Below are positions 29,179-37,350 of a stretch of 64,000 nucleotides of DNA, piece by piece; within the stretch, counting starts at the first letter, position 1; the number at the start of each line of letters is the position of its first letter. Where the stretch lies: assembly GCF_014212315.1 (NCBI RefSeq), contig NZ_JACKXE010000001.1, positions 1,860,001 to 1,924,000 of the forward strand. Reading direction: 5' to 3'. The notes beneath the pieces were generated by a model, which was not told the origin of the DNA, did no database searches, and worked only from the letters and a program-made list of their open reading frames with translations. The position numbers and the translations under genes were made by a program. Source of the stretch: Nocardioides luti (lineage in GTDB: Bacteria; Actinomycetota; Actinomycetes; Propionibacteriales; Nocardioidaceae).

Positions 29179-29217
29179 GCCCGGACCCGCGGCCAGCCTG
29201 CCGTTCCTGACCGAACG

Positions 29218-30414
29218 TCAGCGCCCGACACCACCGGCCCCGAGCGCCCCCTCGGCGATCACGGGACACCGGGTGCCGGTGTAGATCGTGGGCATGCACC
29301 GGTTGCAGTGGATGCAGACGCCTCCGTCGGCCGAGCGGGCCGCGAGCCGGTTGACCAGGTCGGGCTCGCGCAGCAGCGCCCGCCCCATGGCGACGAACTC
29401 GAAGCCGTCGGCCATCGCCTGCTCCATCGTGTCGCGCCGGTTGATGCCGCCCAGCAGCATCAGCGGCAGCCCCACGGCCTCCCGGAAACGGAGCGCCTTC
29501 TCGCGGAAGTAGGCCTCCTCGAAGGGGTACTCCTTGAGGAACGACCGGCCCACCGTCCGCATCCCGACCCGCACGGGCAGCGGCATCGCGGCCGCGAACT
29601 CCTTGACGGGCGCGCCGCCGCGGAAGAGGTACATCGGGTTCATCAGCGAGCTGCCGCCGCTCAGCTGCAGGGCGTCCACCGTGCCGTCCGCCTCGAGCAG
29701 CCGCGCGAGCGCGATGCCCTCGTCGGTCGTGACGCCACCGCGGAAGCCGTCGCCCACGCTGACCTTGGCGGTGACCGCCACCTCGTCGCCGACCTCGTCG
29801 CGGACGGCGCGCGCCACCTGCCGGGCCAGCCGGGCGCGGTTCTCGAGCGGGCCGCCCCACCGGTCCTTGCGGCGGTTGAGGCCGGGCGCGAGGAAGCTCG
29901 ACACCAGGTAGCTGTGCGCCATGTGCAGCTCGAGCACGTCGAACCCGGCGCGGACCAGGGTGCGCGCGGTCGCGACGTACTGCCCCGTGATGCGGGCCAG
30001 GTCCGCCTCGGTGGCGGCGCCGACCATCTGCATCGACAGCGGGCTCGGCATCCGGCTCGCACTGAGGGCGCGTACGCCGTTCGAGCGGCCGTTCGCGACC
30101 GGGCCGGCGTGCCCGACCTGGCCCGCGATCGCGGCACCGCTCGCGTGGATCGCGTCGGCCAGCCGTGCCAGCCCGGGCAGCGTGTCCTCGCCGACCACGA
30201 TCTGCTCGCGGTGCGTGCGCCCCTCCGGCGCGACGGCGAGGTAGGCCACCGTCGTCAGCCCGACACCCCCGTCGGCCACCGCCCGGTGGTAGTCGATCAG
30301 CCCGTCCGTCACCTGCCCGTGCGGCGCTCGGCCCTCGAAGGTCGCGGCCTTCACGGTCCGGTTGCGCAGCCGCACCGGACCGAGGGTCGCGGGCGCGAAG
30401 ACGTCGGGGGTCAC
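29218..30414 (-). CDS. NADH:flavin oxidoreductase, 2,4-dienoyl-CoA reductase-like, with C-terminal Cys cluster
   Basis: 398 residues from a GTG. An old-yellow-enzyme barrel: LGPVRLRNRTVKAATFEG, AIAGQVGHAGP, HMAHSYLVSSFLAPGLNRRKDRWGG and MLLGGINRRDTMEQAMADGFEFVAMGRALLREPDL. The C-terminus CIHCNRCMPTIYTGTRC supplies four cysteines for a 4Fe-4S cluster as in FadH, but the second flavin/NADPH domain of FadH is missing. Start codon lies 9 bases from a KstR-like operator. Confidence 0.9.
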   Translation of the reverse strand: MTPDVFAPATLGPVRLRNRTVKAATFEGRAPHGQVTDGLIDYHRAVADGGVGLTTVAYLAVAPEGRTHREQIVVGEDTLPGLARLADAIHASGAAIAGQVGHAGPVANGRSNGVRALSASRMPSPLSMQMVGAATEADLARITGQYVATARTLVRAGFDVLELHMAHSYLVSSFLAPGLNRRKDRWGGPLENRARLARQVARAVRDEVGDEVAVTAKVSVGDGFRGGVTTDEGIALARLLEADGTVDALQLSGGSSLMNPMYLFRGGAPVKEFAAAMPLPVRVGMRTVGRSFLKEYPFEEAYFREKALRFREAVGLPLMLLGGINRRDTMEQAMADGFEFVAMGRALLREPDLVNRLAARSADGGVCIHCNRCMPTIYTGTRCPVIAEGALGAGGVGR

Positions 30415-30422
30415 GCCCCGAC

Positions 30423-30436
30423 TGTAACGCGTTCTA
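30423..30436. promoter_or_regulatory. Second KstR-like operator
   Basis: TGTAACGCGTTCTA fits TnnAACnnGTTnnA. It lies 9-22 bases upstream of the flavin oxidoreductase GTG and overlaps the 3' end of the preceding membrane-protein gene, the same placement relative to the start as the operator at 29,075. Confidence 0.65.
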
Positions 30437-30871
30437 GTTCTGCGGGAGCGAGCGCTGGCGCCGCAACCACACCAGCCCGAGCACCGGCAGGATCGCCGGC
30501 ACGAAGCCGTAGCCGATGCCGTAGTCCGACCACACCGACGCGTCGGGGAACCACGCCCGGTGCACGAGCGAGAGGGTGCCGACGGTCAGCACCCCGGCGA
30601 GCTCGACCCAGAGCATCACGCTCGCGAAGCCGGTCCGCCCCACCGAGGCGCGGCGGATCGCGACCCAGCCGGCGGCGTACGTCAGCGCGGCGACGGCCGA
30701 GAGCGCGTAGGCGACCGGCGCGCGGCCGGGATCGGTGGCGAGCTGCACGGCGCTCCGGGCCCCCGCCGCCAGGGTGAACAGCGCGTAGAAGGCCAGCAGC
30801 ACGCGGTGCGGGCCGGTGCGGGCCGTGCCCTCGCCCGGCGTAGGCGTCGTCGCGGGAGTCGGGGCGCTCAT
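30434..30871 (-). CDS. Four-helix membrane protein, unknown
   Basis: 145 residues from ATG 30871. A Thr/Pro-rich 20-residue lead is followed by four hydrophobic segments (AFYALFTLAAGA, YALSAVAALTYAAGWVAI, VMLWVELAGVLTVGTLSL, GFVPAILPVLGLVWL). ATG overlaps the stop of the upstream gene by 4 nt, so the two small membrane proteins are coupled and may form a complex. No family recognised. Confidence 0.7.
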   Translation of the reverse strand: MSAPTPATTPTPGEGTARTGPHRVLLAFYALFTLAAGARSAVQLATDPGRAPVAYALSAVAALTYAAGWVAIRRASVGRTGFASVMLWVELAGVLTVGTLSLVHRAWFPDASVWSDYGIGYGFVPAILPVLGLVWLRRQRSLPQN

Positions 30872-31242
30872 CGCAGCGTCATCTGCAGGCGGACGGCGAT
30901 CACGGTGACGGCCAGCGCGGCCACCGTGATCACGGCGTTCGACCAGCGGCCGCGGTCGTCGGCCACGGACTGCATCGCGATCGGCAGCACGCACACGGAG
31001 GCGACCAGGTAGCCGACGTACGCCGACTGCTCGGCCGGGTGGTCGCCGCGCAGCATCACGCCGAGGCCGGCGACCGCGCGGATCACCAGCAGCGCCTCGA
31101 GGATCCAGACCCCCTGGTCGAGCACGGCGGGACGCGGCACCGCCGCGACCGCCACGGCGAGGGCGGCCAGGGTGACGAGGGCGGCGTACCCGACGGCCAC
31201 GTAGGTGAGCTGGTCGAGAGCCGTGTGCGGGAGAGGCGGCAT
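30868..31242 (-). CDS. Four-helix membrane protein, unknown
   Basis: 124 residues from ATG 31242 (MPPLPHTALDQLTY); a GTG at 31260 would add six residues. Four helices with short loops, the second pair separated by DHPAEQSAYVGY. Coupled to the next membrane-protein gene. Resembles small actinobacterial integral membrane proteins without assigned function. Confidence 0.7.
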   Translation of the reverse strand: MPPLPHTALDQLTYVAVGYAALVTLAALAVAVAAVPRPAVLDQGVWILEALLVIRAVAGLGVMLRGDHPAEQSAYVGYLVASVCVLPIAMQSVADDRGRWSNAVITVAALAVTVIAVRLQMTLR

Positions 31243-31295
31243 GGGACCATCATCGACCACGTCCCCGCCGCCCCCGCAGCCCCTCCCGGAGCCCC

Positions 31296-32108
31296 GTGCC
31301 CGACTCCCTGCCCGACCTCGTCCCCGACCCCGCGCTCGTCACCCGTCTCCGCGCGGCCGGGTGCGTGTACGCCGAGGACGAGGCCCGCCTGCTCGCGGCG
31401 GCGGCGACCTCGGCCGCCGACCTGGAGCGGCTCGTGCTCGCGCGGGTCGCCGGCTCGCCGCTGGAGCTGCTGCTCGGGTACGCCGAGTTCTGCGGGCTGC
31501 GCGTCGCGGTGGCGCCGGGCGTCTTCGTGCCGCGGCAGCGCACCGCCCTGCTCGTCGACGAGGCCACCGCGCTGCTGCGACCGGGGGCCGTCGTCGTCGA
31601 CCTGTGCTGCGGCACCGGGGCGATCGCCGCGGTGCTCGCCGGGCGATCCCCGGACCTCGAGGTCTGGGCGGCCGACGTCGACCCCGACGCGGTGGCCTGC
31701 GCCCGCCGCAACCTCCCGCCGGCCCGCGTCCTGGAGGGCGACCTCTTCGCCGCCCTGTCTCCGGGGCTGGCCGGCCGGGTCGACGTGCTGGCCTGCAACG
31801 CGCCGTACGTCCCCACCGACGCGATCGCCCTGATGCCGCCGGAGGCACGGGACCACGAGCACCGTGTCGCGCTGGACGGCGGCCCGGAGGGGCTCGACCT
31901 GCACGCACGGGTCGCGGCCGGGGCGCCGGCCTGGCTGGCGCCCGGCGGCACCGTGCTGATCGAGAGCAGCGACCGCCAGGCGACGGCCACCGCCGCCCTG
32001 CTCGGCGCGGCGGGGCTCACGACGCGGGTGGTGAGCGACGACGAGACCGGCGGCACCGTCGTGATCGGGCAGCGGCTCGAGCCGGGCGCACCCGCCGACG
32101 AGGTCTAG
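31296..32108 (+). CDS. HemK/PrmC-family protein N5-glutamine methyltransferase, putative
   Basis: 270 residues. SAM motif VVDLCCGTGAIAAVLAG, acid in VWAADVDPDAV, and the catalytic loop, which here reads NAPYVPTDAIALMPPEA instead of the NPPY of genuine PrmC. This variant defines a separate actinobacterial family annotated as putative N5-glutamine methyltransferase, so release-factor methylation should not be assumed. The last 4 bases overlap the convergent heme oxygenase gene. Confidence 0.85.
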   Translation: MPDSLPDLVPDPALVTRLRAAGCVYAEDEARLLAAAATSAADLERLVLARVAGSPLELLLGYAEFCGLRVAVAPGVFVPRQRTALLVDEATALLRPGAVVVDLCCGTGAIAAVLAGRSPDLEVWAADVDPDAVACARRNLPPARVLEGDLFAALSPGLAGRVDVLACNAPYVPTDAIALMPPEARDHEHRVALDGGPEGLDLHARVAAGAPAWLAPGGTVLIESSDRQATATAALLGAAGLTTRVVSDDETGGTVVIGQRLEPGAPADEV

Positions 32109-32797
32109 CGCCGGAGCGCCACCCGCTGCTCGTCGTCGTGCAGCGCGGCGACCTCGTCGAAGACGGCCCGGTTCAGGCGGAAGGCGACCCGCGCCTCGGC
32201 CACGACCTCGTCCTGCTCCGCGCGAGTGAGCGCGATCGCGTCGAGCCGGTCGCGGTAGCCGCGCTTGTAGGGCACCGGCTTCGGGATGGCCGCGAAGTCG
32301 TAGAACGCCAGGCCGCCCCGGTCGAGTCCGTGGCGTGCATATCCACGGCGCAGCGCGTCCGCGAGGATCCGGCCGCCGGACAGGTCGCCGAGGTAGCGGG
32401 TGTAGTGGTGGGCCACCAGCAGGTGCGGGCGCCGTCGGGCGGCGTCGATGCGGGCAGCGTACGCCGTCGCGGCGCTCGACCCGGACGCCGTGGACGGGCC
32501 CTGGGTCGACCCCGACCAGTGCGCGACGTCCGCGTCCAGGGCCGCGGCCCGCCGGAGGTCCTCGTCGTGGACGGCGGCGAGGGCCGGGTGCGCGCGGTGG
32601 TCGTGGACCGCGGCCTCGAGCGCTCCGTAGACGGCGCGGAGCCGGCGCAGGTAGGCGGCGTACTGCCAGGCGGGCGCGCGGCCGGCCACCAGGTCGGTCA
32701 CGAAGCCGCTCGACTCGGCGTCCTCGTGCTCGGCGCGGGTCCCGTCGCGCAGCGCCGCCGAGAGCGGGGTCGTCGCCGCGGGCACCGAGCTCGTCAT
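32105..32797 (-). CDS. Biliverdin-producing heme oxygenase
   Basis: 230 residues. Opens heme to biliverdin, iron and CO. The proximal-His helix ALRDGTRAEHEDAESSGFV and the signature YTRYLGDLSGGRIL (distal helix GDLSGG) are intact. In this neighbourhood its product is the chromophore needed by the bacteriophytochrome encoded 1.3 kb away, so it likely serves that photoreceptor, though iron scavenging is also possible. Confidence 0.93.
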   Translation of the reverse strand: MTSSVPAATTPLSAALRDGTRAEHEDAESSGFVTDLVAGRAPAWQYAAYLRRLRAVYGALEAAVHDHRAHPALAAVHDEDLRRAAALDADVAHWSGSTQGPSTASGSSAATAYAARIDAARRRPHLLVAHHYTRYLGDLSGGRILADALRRGYARHGLDRGGLAFYDFAAIPKPVPYKRGYRDRLDAIALTRAEQDEVVAEARVAFRLNRAVFDEVAALHDDEQRVALRR

Positions 32798-32876
32798 GGG
32801 CGGAACGCTACGGCACCGGACGGACGGCCCGCGTCCCGCCGCGACCACGCTCCCGGGCAGGGCTATCCTTCGCGAC

Positions 32877-33182
32877 GTGAACGAACTCATCACCTCCTCC
32901 TTCGACGAGGACACCGCGGTCCTGACCGTCCGCGGCGACATCGACGAGACCGCCGGCGTCGAGCTGCGCGACGAGATCACCACCCGCTCGCAGCAGTTCA
33001 CGCGGACCATCTGCGTGGACCTCAGCGCCGTCGACTACTTCCCGAGCCTCGCCGTCGGCGTGGTCGCAAGGGCCCGCAGCCAGGCGACCAAGAACGGTGT
33101 CGCGCTCGACCTGGTCGCCGCCGAGGACAGCATCGCCGGACGGGTGCTCACCGTCTGCGGCATCGACCACGCGACGGCCTGA
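32877..33182 (+). CDS. STAS-domain anti-anti-sigma factor-like protein
   Basis: 101 residues from GTG 32877, one STAS domain: AVLTVRGDIDETAGVELRDEI, TICVDLSAVDYFPSLAVGVVARAR, LVAAEDSIAGRVLTVCGI. The region that normally reads D-S-S-G around the phosphorylated Ser is FPSLAVGV here, with a single Ser. Partner-switching antagonists bind kinases such as the one encoded 7 bases downstream, which is almost certainly co-transcribed. Confidence 0.88.
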   Translation: MNELITSSFDEDTAVLTVRGDIDETAGVELRDEITTRSQQFTRTICVDLSAVDYFPSLAVGVVARARSQATKNGVALDLVAAEDSIAGRVLTVCGIDHATA

Positions 33183-33189
33183 CCCCTCC

Positions 33190-33615
33190 ATGACCGATCG
33201 GGCGGGCGCGACGGTCGGGCCCGAGCCCCGCTCCGAGGTGCACGGCCTGCCGTTCTCGACGACGAGCAACCGGCGCGCGCGCGACCTGCTCGCGGCGTTC
33301 CTCCGGGACTCGCCGCTGGCGGCCCACGTGGCCCAGGACGCCGCGATCGTGATCGGCGAGCTCGTCGCGAACGGCGTCGACCACGGACGCCCCGACGGCC
33401 ACAGCGGTCTCGAGGTGTCCTGGCAGCTCGACAGCACCGGGCTGCGGCTGAGCGTGCTCGACGGCGGCGGCGGCACGAGCGCGCCGCACGTCGTGGCCGC
33501 GAGCGCCTACGCGGCGCGCGGCCGCGGGCTGGCGATGGTGCAGGCCCTCTCCACCGCGTGGTGGGTGGACACCGACCCGGGCACCCGGGTCACCGCGGTG
33601 CTCGCGCTGGGCTGA
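33190..33615 (+). CDS. RsbW/SpoIIAB-like serine kinase (anti-sigma type)
   Basis: 141 residues with a GHKL ATPase: N-box ELVANGVDHGRPDG, G1 box VLDGGGGTSAP and G2 box AARGRGLAMVQALS. Such kinases phosphorylate a STAS antagonist and hold a sigma factor or other output. It follows the STAS gene closely. No sigma factor gene is nearby, so its target must lie elsewhere or it is not an anti-sigma factor. Confidence 0.88.
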   Translation: MTDRAGATVGPEPRSEVHGLPFSTTSNRRARDLLAAFLRDSPLAAHVAQDAAIVIGELVANGVDHGRPDGHSGLEVSWQLDSTGLRLSVLDGGGGTSAPHVVAASAYAARGRGLAMVQALSTAWWVDTDPGTRVTAVLALG

Positions 33616-33649
33616 GGAGCCCCGTGCCCCGCGCGGGGACGGCCGGAGG

Positions 33650-33991
33650 TCAGGCCGGGACGTCGGCGTCCGGCGGGTCCTGCTCGTCGTCGACGCCGTC
33701 GCGGTAGGGCAGGGCGCACACCATCAGCACCCGCTGGGCCACGCTGCCGCGGCGGGCGACGAGGTCGAGCCCGCCACCGGCGCGCAGGGCCGAGGCCAGA
33801 CCGCGGGTGAGGACGCCCACGGCGACGCTGGGGAGGTAGTCCACCTCGCTGAGCTCGACGGTCAGGGTGCGGCCGGCGGTGGTGCCGTGCTCGGCCAGCA
33901 GGTTGCGCAGCGCGATGATGCCGTAGTCGTCGATGTCGCCACGGACGCGCAGCATCCCGTTGTCAAAGGTCGCTTCGAAGGTACGGTCCAC
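33650..33991 (-). CDS. Second STAS-domain antagonist, paralogue
   Basis: 113 residues from GTG 33991. Clearly paralogous to the STAS protein at 32,877: MLRVRGDIDDYGIIALRNLL, LTVELSEVDYLPSVAVGVLTRGLAS, LVARRGSVAQRVLMVCALP. It shares the unusual [FL]PS[LV]AVGV motif in place of DSSG. An acidic tail of 15 residues (DDEQDPPDAD) is extra. Divergent from the phytochrome-phosphatase gene, so the two starts share a 140-bp control region. Confidence 0.88.
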   Translation of the reverse strand: MDRTFEATFDNGMLRVRGDIDDYGIIALRNLLAEHGTTAGRTLTVELSEVDYLPSVAVGVLTRGLASALRAGGGLDLVARRGSVAQRVLMVCALPYRDGVDDEQDPPDADVPA

Positions 33992-34131
33992 CCCCTGAGC
34001 CTAGAGGTCCGCGGCTGCCGGGTTAACACCTCGTGGGGTGAAACGGTAGACAATGGCCCTCCCGCCCCCGGTGCGGTCCGTTACCGTGGGTCCGAACCGG
34101 TCGTGGTGACCGGCGTCCCTGGAGGAGTTGC

Positions 34132-36393
34132 ATGTCGTCGGTCTCGGGTGCCCAGCACACCCCGGCGTACGCACCGGCCGACCTCACCAACTGCGAGGAC
34201 GAGCCCATCCACGTCCCGGGCGCGATCCAGCCGCACGGGCTGCTGCTCGCCGCGGACCCGGACACGCTGGTCGTGGCGGTCGTCTCCGCCAACGTCGAGC
34301 AGCTCGTCGGCGTCCCGCTCGGCACCGCCGCCGGTCGGCACCTGTCCGACTTCGTCGGCGTGGACATCGCCGACGACGTACGCCGTCGGGTGCGCGAGCG
34401 CGCCTTCAGCGAGCCGCTCATCGTCTTCCTCCCCGAGGACCTCCCGGGCGAGTACGCCGGCCGCGAGATCGACATCTCGCTGCACCGGTCCGGCACCCGC
34501 CTGGTGATCGAGCTCGAGACGGTCGGCCGCCCCCGCTCGGTGATGCTGACCTACCAGTCGGCCCGCGCGGCGATGGCCCGCCTGTCGGCCGAGACCAGCG
34601 TCCTGGGCCTGGCGCAGCAGCTGGCCCGCGAGGTCGCGGACCTGACCGAGTTCGACCGCGTCATGGTCTACCGCTTCGACGAGCAGTGGAACGGCGAGGT
34701 GATCGCCGAGCAGCGCCGCGAGGACCTCAACCCGTTCCTGGGCCTGCACTACCCGGCGACCGACATCCCCGCGCAGGCCCGCCGGCTCTACACCGTCAAC
34801 TGGACCCGGCTGATCGCCGACGTCGCCTACGCCCCGGTCCCGCTGCACCCGCTGGTCGACCGCGCCTCCGGCACGCCGCTCGACCTGTCCCACTCCACGC
34901 TGCGCAGCGTGTCGCCGATCCACCTCGAGTACCTCCACAACATGGGGGTCGGCGCCTCGATGTCGATCTCGCTCGTGCAGAACGGCGAGCTCTGGGGGCT
35001 GATCGCCTGCCACCACTACTCCGGCGCGCACCGCCCGAGCCAGGACGCCCGGGCGGCCGCGGAGTTCCTCGGCCAGGTCGCCTCCCAGCAGATCGCCGAG
35101 CGCGACCGCACCGACGCCGGCCTGCGGGCCCTCGTGACCAGCGAGGTGCTCTCCCGCACCCTGGCCCGGGTCGCCTCGGCGCACGGCCCGCTCCTCGACG
35201 CCCTCGTGGACGACCCGGAGATCCTGAGCCTGGTCGACGCCAGCGGCCTGGCCCTCGCGGCCGACGGCCGGCTGCAGACGCGCGGCGACGTCCCCTCGCC
35301 CGAGGCGCTGGCGGTGATCGTCGAGAGCCTGCTGGCCGTGGCCGACGGCGGCGTCGCCCACAGCGACCACCTCACCGAGCTCGACCCGCGCCTGGCGTCG
35401 TACGACGACCTCCCGGCGGGCGCGCTCGTCGTCTCGACCGCCCCGGACCGCTGGCTGCTGTGGTTGCGCCCCGAGCTCGAGCAGACTGTCGACTGGGGCG
35501 GCGATCCCAGCAACAAGCGGCTCGCGTCGGCCGAGGGCGCCGACGTGCGGATCTCCCCCCGCAAGTCCTTCGAGAAGTGGCGCGAGGTCGTGAGCGGCCG
35601 CAGCCGCCCGTGGGCGCCCGAGGACATCGGTGCCGCGGAGTCCCTGCGCACCCGGATCACCGGCATCCAGCTCACCCGCTCGCACGAGCAGATCCAGGTC
35701 GCCGAGTCTCTCCAGCGCAGCGTGCTCGCCGAGCGCGCCCCGCGCATCGACGGGCTCGAGGTCGCCGTGCGGTACACCAGCGCGGCGTCGTACCAGCTCG
35801 GTGGCGACTGGTGGGACTGCGTCCAGCTCGACGACGACCGCGTCGCCTTCGTGATCGGCGACGTCGCGGGGCACGGCGTCGAGGCGGTGGCCGCGATGAC
35901 GCAGGTCCGGGCCGCGCTGCGCGCCTACCTCCTGGCCGGCGAGGACATCGGTCCGACCCTGGACAAGCTCGACCACTTCGTCGTCGCCCTGGTCGACGAC
36001 CAGATCGCCTCGGCGCTCGTGGTCGTCGTCGACCGGAAGAACCGCCGGATCGAGGCGGCCAGCGCCGGCCACCCCGCGCCGATGCTCCTCGGCGCCGCTC
36101 CCGGCGACGAGCTGCGCCCGACCGCGCGACCGGTCCTCGGTCTCGGCGCCGGAGAGGCGACCACGGTCTCCCTCGAGGTGCCGGCCGGCACCACCTTCGT
36201 GATGTTCACCGACGGCCTGGTCGAGCGCCGCGGCGCCGACCTCTTCGACAACCTGCGGCTGCTGCGCGAGGCGGCCGGCGACGGCCCCGCCGCCGGCGGC
36301 GACGCCCTCGAGGCGTGGGTGGACGACCTGCTCGGCGTGATCCCGGACCGCGGCGGGGACGACACCACCGTGGTCGCCGTCCGGCTCGGCTGA
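34132..36393 (+). CDS. bphP: Bacteriophytochrome fused to SpoIIE/PP2C phosphatase
   Basis: 753 residues; GGAGGAG precedes the ATG. PAS: LTNCEDEPIHVPGAIQPHG carries the biliverdin-attaching Cys21. GAF: FDRVMVYRFDEQWNGEVIAE, YPATDIPAQARRLY (PASDIP variant), SPIHLEYLHNMGVGASMS and LIACHH keep the chromophore-pocket Asp and both His. PHY: tongue with DWGGDPSNKR and SPRKSFEKW. From about residue 520 a SpoIIE domain: GGDWWD, VIGDVAGHGVEA, MFTDGLVE and GDDTTVVAV supply metal-binding acids. Red light should thus control dephosphorylation of a STAS protein, plausibly one of the two encoded beside it. Confidence 0.95.
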   Translation: MSSVSGAQHTPAYAPADLTNCEDEPIHVPGAIQPHGLLLAADPDTLVVAVVSANVEQLVGVPLGTAAGRHLSDFVGVDIADDVRRRVRERAFSEPLIVFLPEDLPGEYAGREIDISLHRSGTRLVIELETVGRPRSVMLTYQSARAAMARLSAETSVLGLAQQLAREVADLTEFDRVMVYRFDEQWNGEVIAEQRREDLNPFLGLHYPATDIPAQARRLYTVNWTRLIADVAYAPVPLHPLVDRASGTPLDLSHSTLRSVSPIHLEYLHNMGVGASMSISLVQNGELWGLIACHHYSGAHRPSQDARAAAEFLGQVASQQIAERDRTDAGLRALVTSEVLSRTLARVASAHGPLLDALVDDPEILSLVDASGLALAADGRLQTRGDVPSPEALAVIVESLLAVADGGVAHSDHLTELDPRLASYDDLPAGALVVSTAPDRWLLWLRPELEQTVDWGGDPSNKRLASAEGADVRISPRKSFEKWREVVSGRSRPWAPEDIGAAESLRTRITGIQLTRSHEQIQVAESLQRSVLAERAPRIDGLEVAVRYTSAASYQLGGDWWDCVQLDDDRVAFVIGDVAGHGVEAVAAMTQVRAALRAYLLAGEDIGPTLDKLDHFVVALVDDQIASALVVVVDRKNRRIEAASAGHPAPMLLGAAPGDELRPTARPVLGLGAGEATTVSLEVPAGTTFVMFTDGLVERRGADLFDNLRLLREAAGDGPAAGGDALEAWVDDLLGVIPDRGGDDTTVVAVRLG

Positions 36394-36431
36394 GCGGCGA
36401 CGTCGTACGCCGTGGGGCTAGCCTCGCGGGC

Positions 36432-37253
36432 GTGAAGGTCTTCCTCTCCTCCGACATGGAGGGCACCGCCGGCGTCGTCGACTGGTCCCAGTGCCTGCCC
36501 GGCGAGCCCGAGCACGCCTACTACCGCGGCCTGCTGCTCGGGGAGGTCAACGCGGCCATCGAGGGTGCCCGGGAGGCGGGCGCAACCGACTTCCTGGTCA
36601 ACGACTCGCACTCGTCGATGCAGAACCTCCGCCCCGACGAGCTCGCCGGCAACGCGCGCTACCTGTCGGGGCGCCACAAGCCGCTCTACATGATGCAGGG
36701 CCTCGACGCGTCGTACGACGCCGTGCTGCTCGTCAGCTACCACGGCTCGATGGCGACCTCCTCGACGCTCTCGCACACCTACAACCCGCGCGCGATCGCC
36801 GAGGTCCACCTTAACGGCACCGTCGTCGGCGAGAGCGGCATCAACGCCCTCGTCGCCCAGGCGCACGGGGTCCCGGTCGTGCTCGTGACCGGCGACGACG
36901 TCACGGCGACCGAGGCCCGGGCGGTGCTGCCGGACATCCGGACCGCGGTGGTCAAGACGTCGGTGTCCCGCTTCGCCGCCGAGAGCCTGCACCCGCACGA
37001 GGCGCAGGCCCTGATCCGCGAGGAGGCCCGCCTCGCGGTCGCGTCGCTGGCCGACGCCCGGCCCCCGCAGGTCGCCCTGCCGGCCACCCTGCAGGTCCGC
37101 TTCCGCAACCCCGACCTGGCCGAGATGGCGACCTGGGTCGCCGGCGTCGAACGGGCCGGCAACGAGCTGGTGACGATCACCGACGAGGACCCGCTGGCGC
37201 TCTTCCGTCGCTTCATCACCGTCGTGCTGCTGACCCGCGGGATCGCCGAGTAG
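36432..37253 (+). CDS. M55-family D-aminopeptidase (DppA-like)
   Basis: 273 residues from GTG 36432. The M55 metal ligands are in VKVFLSSDMEGTAGVV, FLVNDSHSSMQN, YHGSMATSSTLSHTYN and the ESGINALVAQAHGVPVVLVTGDD helix. These decameric zinc enzymes release D-Ala from peptides and help recycle peptidoglycan. Stands alone between the phytochrome gene and a tandem repeat. Confidence 0.92.
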   Translation: MKVFLSSDMEGTAGVVDWSQCLPGEPEHAYYRGLLLGEVNAAIEGAREAGATDFLVNDSHSSMQNLRPDELAGNARYLSGRHKPLYMMQGLDASYDAVLLVSYHGSMATSSTLSHTYNPRAIAEVHLNGTVVGESGINALVAQAHGVPVVLVTGDDVTATEARAVLPDIRTAVVKTSVSRFAAESLHPHEAQALIREEARLAVASLADARPPQVALPATLQVRFRNPDLAEMATWVAGVERAGNELVTITDEDPLALFRRFITVVLLTRGIAE

Positions 37254-37263
37254 CCCCCGCCCA

Positions 37264-37350
37264 TCTGCAGATGCGCCGACTCGGCGGTCCTGGCGTCTGC
37301 AGATGCGCCGACTCGGCGGTCCTGGCGTCTGCAGATGCGCCGGCTCGGCG
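37264..37350. repeat. Three tandem copies of a 32-bp unit
   Basis: Units begin with TCTGCAGATGCGCCGACTCG at 37264, 37296 and 37328; the first two are identical, the third has one change (CCGACT to CCGGCT) and ends early. Each carries the palindrome ATCTGCAGAT or its half. They fill the gap between two convergent genes. Confidence 0.9.

Noticed and set aside
31296..32108. Release-factor methyltransferase PrmC
   Set aside because: The essential NPPY is NAPY and no prfA is adjacent; a related but distinct family is more likely.
34021..34050. SigB/SigF-type promoter before the phytochrome gene
   Set aside because: GGTTA and GGTAG are 19 bases apart, longer than accepted spacing, and the -35 and -10 are both imperfect.
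37264..37350. CRISPR array
   Set aside because: Whole 32-bp units repeat head to tail with no variable spacers, and no cas genes are present.
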